In this document: positions 62,496-64,000 of the stretch, one piece after another
How the letters are laid out: every line of letters starts with the position of its first letter
Numbering within the stretch: position 1 is the first letter of the stretch
From: Gemmiger formicilis
Lineage (GTDB): Bacteria; Bacillota; Clostridia; Oscillospirales; Ruminococcaceae
NCBI RefSeq assembly: GCF_016900095.1
Contig: NZ_JACJJP010000012.1
Location: 22,727 to 86,726, forward strand
Reading direction: 5' to 3'
Length of the DNA stretch: 64,000 nucleotides
Made by a program: the position numbers and the translations under genes
The notes under the pieces: model-generated
Databases searched by the model: none
Told to the model about the DNA's origin: nothing
Seen by the model: the letters and a program-made list of their open reading frames with translations, nothing else

Positions 62496-63824
62496 ATGAA
62501 ACATGCAAGACCCATTACACCGGACATGATTGCATCCTTTAAGGCAAGCTACGACGCCGATCAATCAGCCCGTGTTCTGACGGCTGCCGCCTGCCACAAT
62601 CCCCTGAGCAAGCTGGCGCTGGACCCTATGGCCGCCGCCAAGCTGGAAAACACCTTTTCCATCGAGGTGAAAACCCGCGGAATCACCATGCAGAAGAAGA
62701 GTGGTCGCTGCTGGCTGTTCGCTTCCATGAACGTAATGCGCGAAATCGTGGCCGAAAAATGCAACCTGGAAAAGTTTGAGCTGTCCGGCAACTGGCTGGG
62801 CTTCTGGGACAAGCTGGAAAAGATGAACTTCTTCCTGGAAAGCGTGCTGGACTGCGCTGATCTGCCGGTGGCCGACCGCACGCTGGATTGGGTGCTCAAC
62901 GGCATCAACGACGGCGGCCAATGGGATATGATGGTGAGCATCGTGAAGAAATACGGCATTGTGCCCGCCAGCGTCATGCCGGAGACCGCCCAGTCCTGCA
63001 ACACCCAGGAGCTGATGCGGCTGCTCAACACCAAGCTGCGCCGGGATGCCGTGGAGCTGCGCGCCCTGGCTGCCGCCGGAGGTGATACCGCCGCCCGTAA
63101 GGACGAGATGCTGGCAGAACTGTTCCGGGCACTGTGCATCTGCTTCGGACGTCCCGTGGACCGCTTTGACTTTTCTTATACCGACAGGGACGGCGCCTAC
63201 CATGTGGACCGCAATTTGACACCGAAAGCCTTCTACGACAAGTACATCGGCCTGGCCCTGGACGAGTACGTCAGCCTGATTCACGCCCCCACCGGTGACA
63301 AACCCTATGGTCGGACCTACACCGTCAAATATCTGGGCAATGTGGTGGAAGGAACCGTCCGTCACTTCAACCTGCCCATGGCGGACATGAAGCAGGCGGT
63401 CATTGCACAGCTCAAGGCGGGAGAACCGGTCTGGTTCGGCAGCGACTGCGGCAAATTCGGCAGCCGGGAGGACGGCATCTGGGATCCCCAGTGCTTCCTG
63501 TACGGCGAGACGCTGGGCGGCCTTGACCTGAGCATGAGCAAGGCGGACCGGCTGGACTACCGTGACAGCGCCATGAACCACGCCATGGTCCTGTGCGGGG
63601 TCAATCTGGACGAAAACGGCAAGCCCGACCGCTGGAAGATCGAGAACAGCTGGGGCGATGAGGTTGGCAGAAAGGGCTACTTTGTGGCCAGCGACGCCTG
63701 GTTTGACGAGTTCGTGTACCAGGCTGTTGTGAACCGCCGCTTTTTGAGCGAAGAGCAGAAAAAAGCGCTGGACACCGATCCCATTGAACTGGCTCCCTGG
63801 GACCCCATGGGTTCTCTGGCCTGA
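62496..63824 (+). CDS. pepC: C1 peptidase, aminopeptidase C/bleomycin hydrolase
   Basis: 442 aa, the usual PepC length. Papain-like catalytic residues: Cys72 in KKSGRCWLFASMN, His in SAMNHAMVLCGV and Asn in WKIENSWGDE. No signal peptide, so it is cytoplasmic and probably a hexamer that trims peptides from the N-terminus. The C-terminal arm that enters the active site in this family appears to be kept (ends DPMGSLA). Confidence 0.96.
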   Translation: MKHARPITPDMIASFKASYDADQSARVLTAAACHNPLSKLALDPMAAAKLENTFSIEVKTRGITMQKKSGRCWLFASMNVMREIVAEKCNLEKFELSGNWLGFWDKLEKMNFFLESVLDCADLPVADRTLDWVLNGINDGGQWDMMVSIVKKYGIVPASVMPETAQSCNTQELMRLLNTKLRRDAVELRALAAAGGDTAARKDEMLAELFRALCICFGRPVDRFDFSYTDRDGAYHVDRNLTPKAFYDKYIGLALDEYVSLIHAPTGDKPYGRTYTVKYLGNVVEGTVRHFNLPMADMKQAVIAQLKAGEPVWFGSDCGKFGSREDGIWDPQCFLYGETLGGLDLSMSKADRLDYRDSAMNHAMVLCGVNLDENGKPDRWKIENSWGDEVGRKGYFVASDAWFDEFVYQAVVNRRFLSEEQKKALDTDPIELAPWDPMGSLA

Positions 63825-63844
63825 AAGATTTTTTTGAATTAGGC

Positions 63845-63897
63845 ACAAACAAATCCGGACCCGCTGCCCGATGGGCATTGGGTTCGGATTTGTTTGT
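63845..63897 (+). terminator. Terminator-like hairpin after pepC
   Basis: An 18-bp stem with one G-T pair (63845-63862 with 63880-63897) around an inner GCCC/GGGC stem lies 20 bp past the pepC stop. The T tract is weak (ATT), so it may partly belong to the repeat that follows. Confidence 0.7.
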
Positions 63898-63909
63898 ATT
63901 GGTGAAATC

Positions 63910-63985
63910 AAACCCACCCGTTGAACGGGTGGTTTGAACAGGCCCTATAAGGGCCTATCTCCTGTGGTCGCTCCCTAAAGGGAGC
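63910..63985. repeat. Triple-palindrome repeat at the window edge
   Basis: Three short-loop hairpins in a row: CCACCCG/CGGGTGG (63914-63920 with 63926-63932), AGGCCC-TATAA-GGGCCT (63940-63956) and GCTCCC-TAAA-GGGAGC (63970-63985). Such clusters occur at the ends of IS200/IS605-type elements and in REP-like repeats. No transposase is visible because the window ends at 64000. Confidence 0.6.
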
Positions 63986-64000
63986 CCCGAAAAGTCTGGC

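Overview
The window reads as a chromosomal stretch of a GC-rich, low-motility gut Firmicute of the Oscillospiraceae (Ruminococcaceae), most like the Faecalibacterium / Gemmiger / Subdoligranulum group. This is inference from gene content and order: HrcA-type CIRCE control of groESL, T-box and lysine (L-box) leaders, Gram-positive sigma-A promoters that often carry an extended -10, the rplS-lepB-rbgA-rnhB-yraN order, a TIGR03960/DUF2344 radical SAM pair, and DUF4860, DUF3873 and DUF5808 proteins. Coding density is about 90 percent. There are no phage genes, CRISPR arrays or complete transposons.

Layout. 1-5.5 kb: the end of an efflux/ABC locus (adaptor tail plus a MacB-like permease), a lipoprotein fusing a beta-propeller-like region to an extracellular solute-binding domain, and an OmpR-type two-component pair. 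5.5-7.6 kb: tRNA-Ala(GGC), a YunB-like sporulation protein and a CLC anion channel. 7.7-12.5 kb: a compact type IV pilus/type II secretion-like operon (transglutaminase lipoprotein, GspF, four small single-pass proteins, PilT). 12.6-15.9 kb: DUF3873, a YfcE phosphodiesterase, a GNAT, an SGNH esterase and queA. 15.9-21 kb: a lysine-riboswitch operon asd-dapA-dapB-capA-like-ACT protein. 21-22.7 kb: an XRE / DUF6773 / CPBP-protease cassette. 22.9-24.8 kb: nadE. 24.9-29.6 kb: HIT-apt-comEC-holA-toprim operon. 29.6-38 kb: T-box-controlled alaS, a class B PBP, VanZ, groES-groEL and a nitrilase-family hydrolase. 38-41.5 kb: tig-clpP-clpX. 41.6-46.9 kb: the rplS, lepB, rbgA, rnhB, yraN, thrC, phosphoesterase block. 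46.9-50.6 kb: SpoIVFA/SpoIVFB-like pair plus the radical SAM pair. 50.8-54.5 kb: comEA-like, ppk1 and SRPBCC genes, and a divergent rhomboid. 54.6-55.9 kb: an alpha/beta hydrolase and DUF5808. 56-59.2 kb: a glucose-family PTS permease and a LicT/BglG antiterminator, each behind its own RAT/terminator switch. 59.4-62.2 kb: a Crp/Fnr regulator divergent from lactate racemase larA and an aquaporin-family channel. 62.5-63.8 kb: a PepC/bleomycin-hydrolase peptidase. The window ends in a three-palindrome repeat.

How the genes work together. Several blocks are metabolic circuits with visible control: lysine/diaminopimelate synthesis under a lysine riboswitch, alanyl-tRNA charging under a T-box whose acceptor-sensing bases match the tRNA-Ala encoded in the window, sugar uptake under RAT antitermination, and lactate racemisation/transport next to a LarR-like Crp/Fnr regulator. 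Competence-like parts (comEC, a comEA-like protein, the PilT/GspF cluster) and sporulation-family parts (YunB, SpoIVFA/B-like) are present but scattered. The most unusual loci are the minimal pilus/secretion-like operon with PilT as its only ATPase, and the lar locus with no cofactor-synthesis genes beside it.
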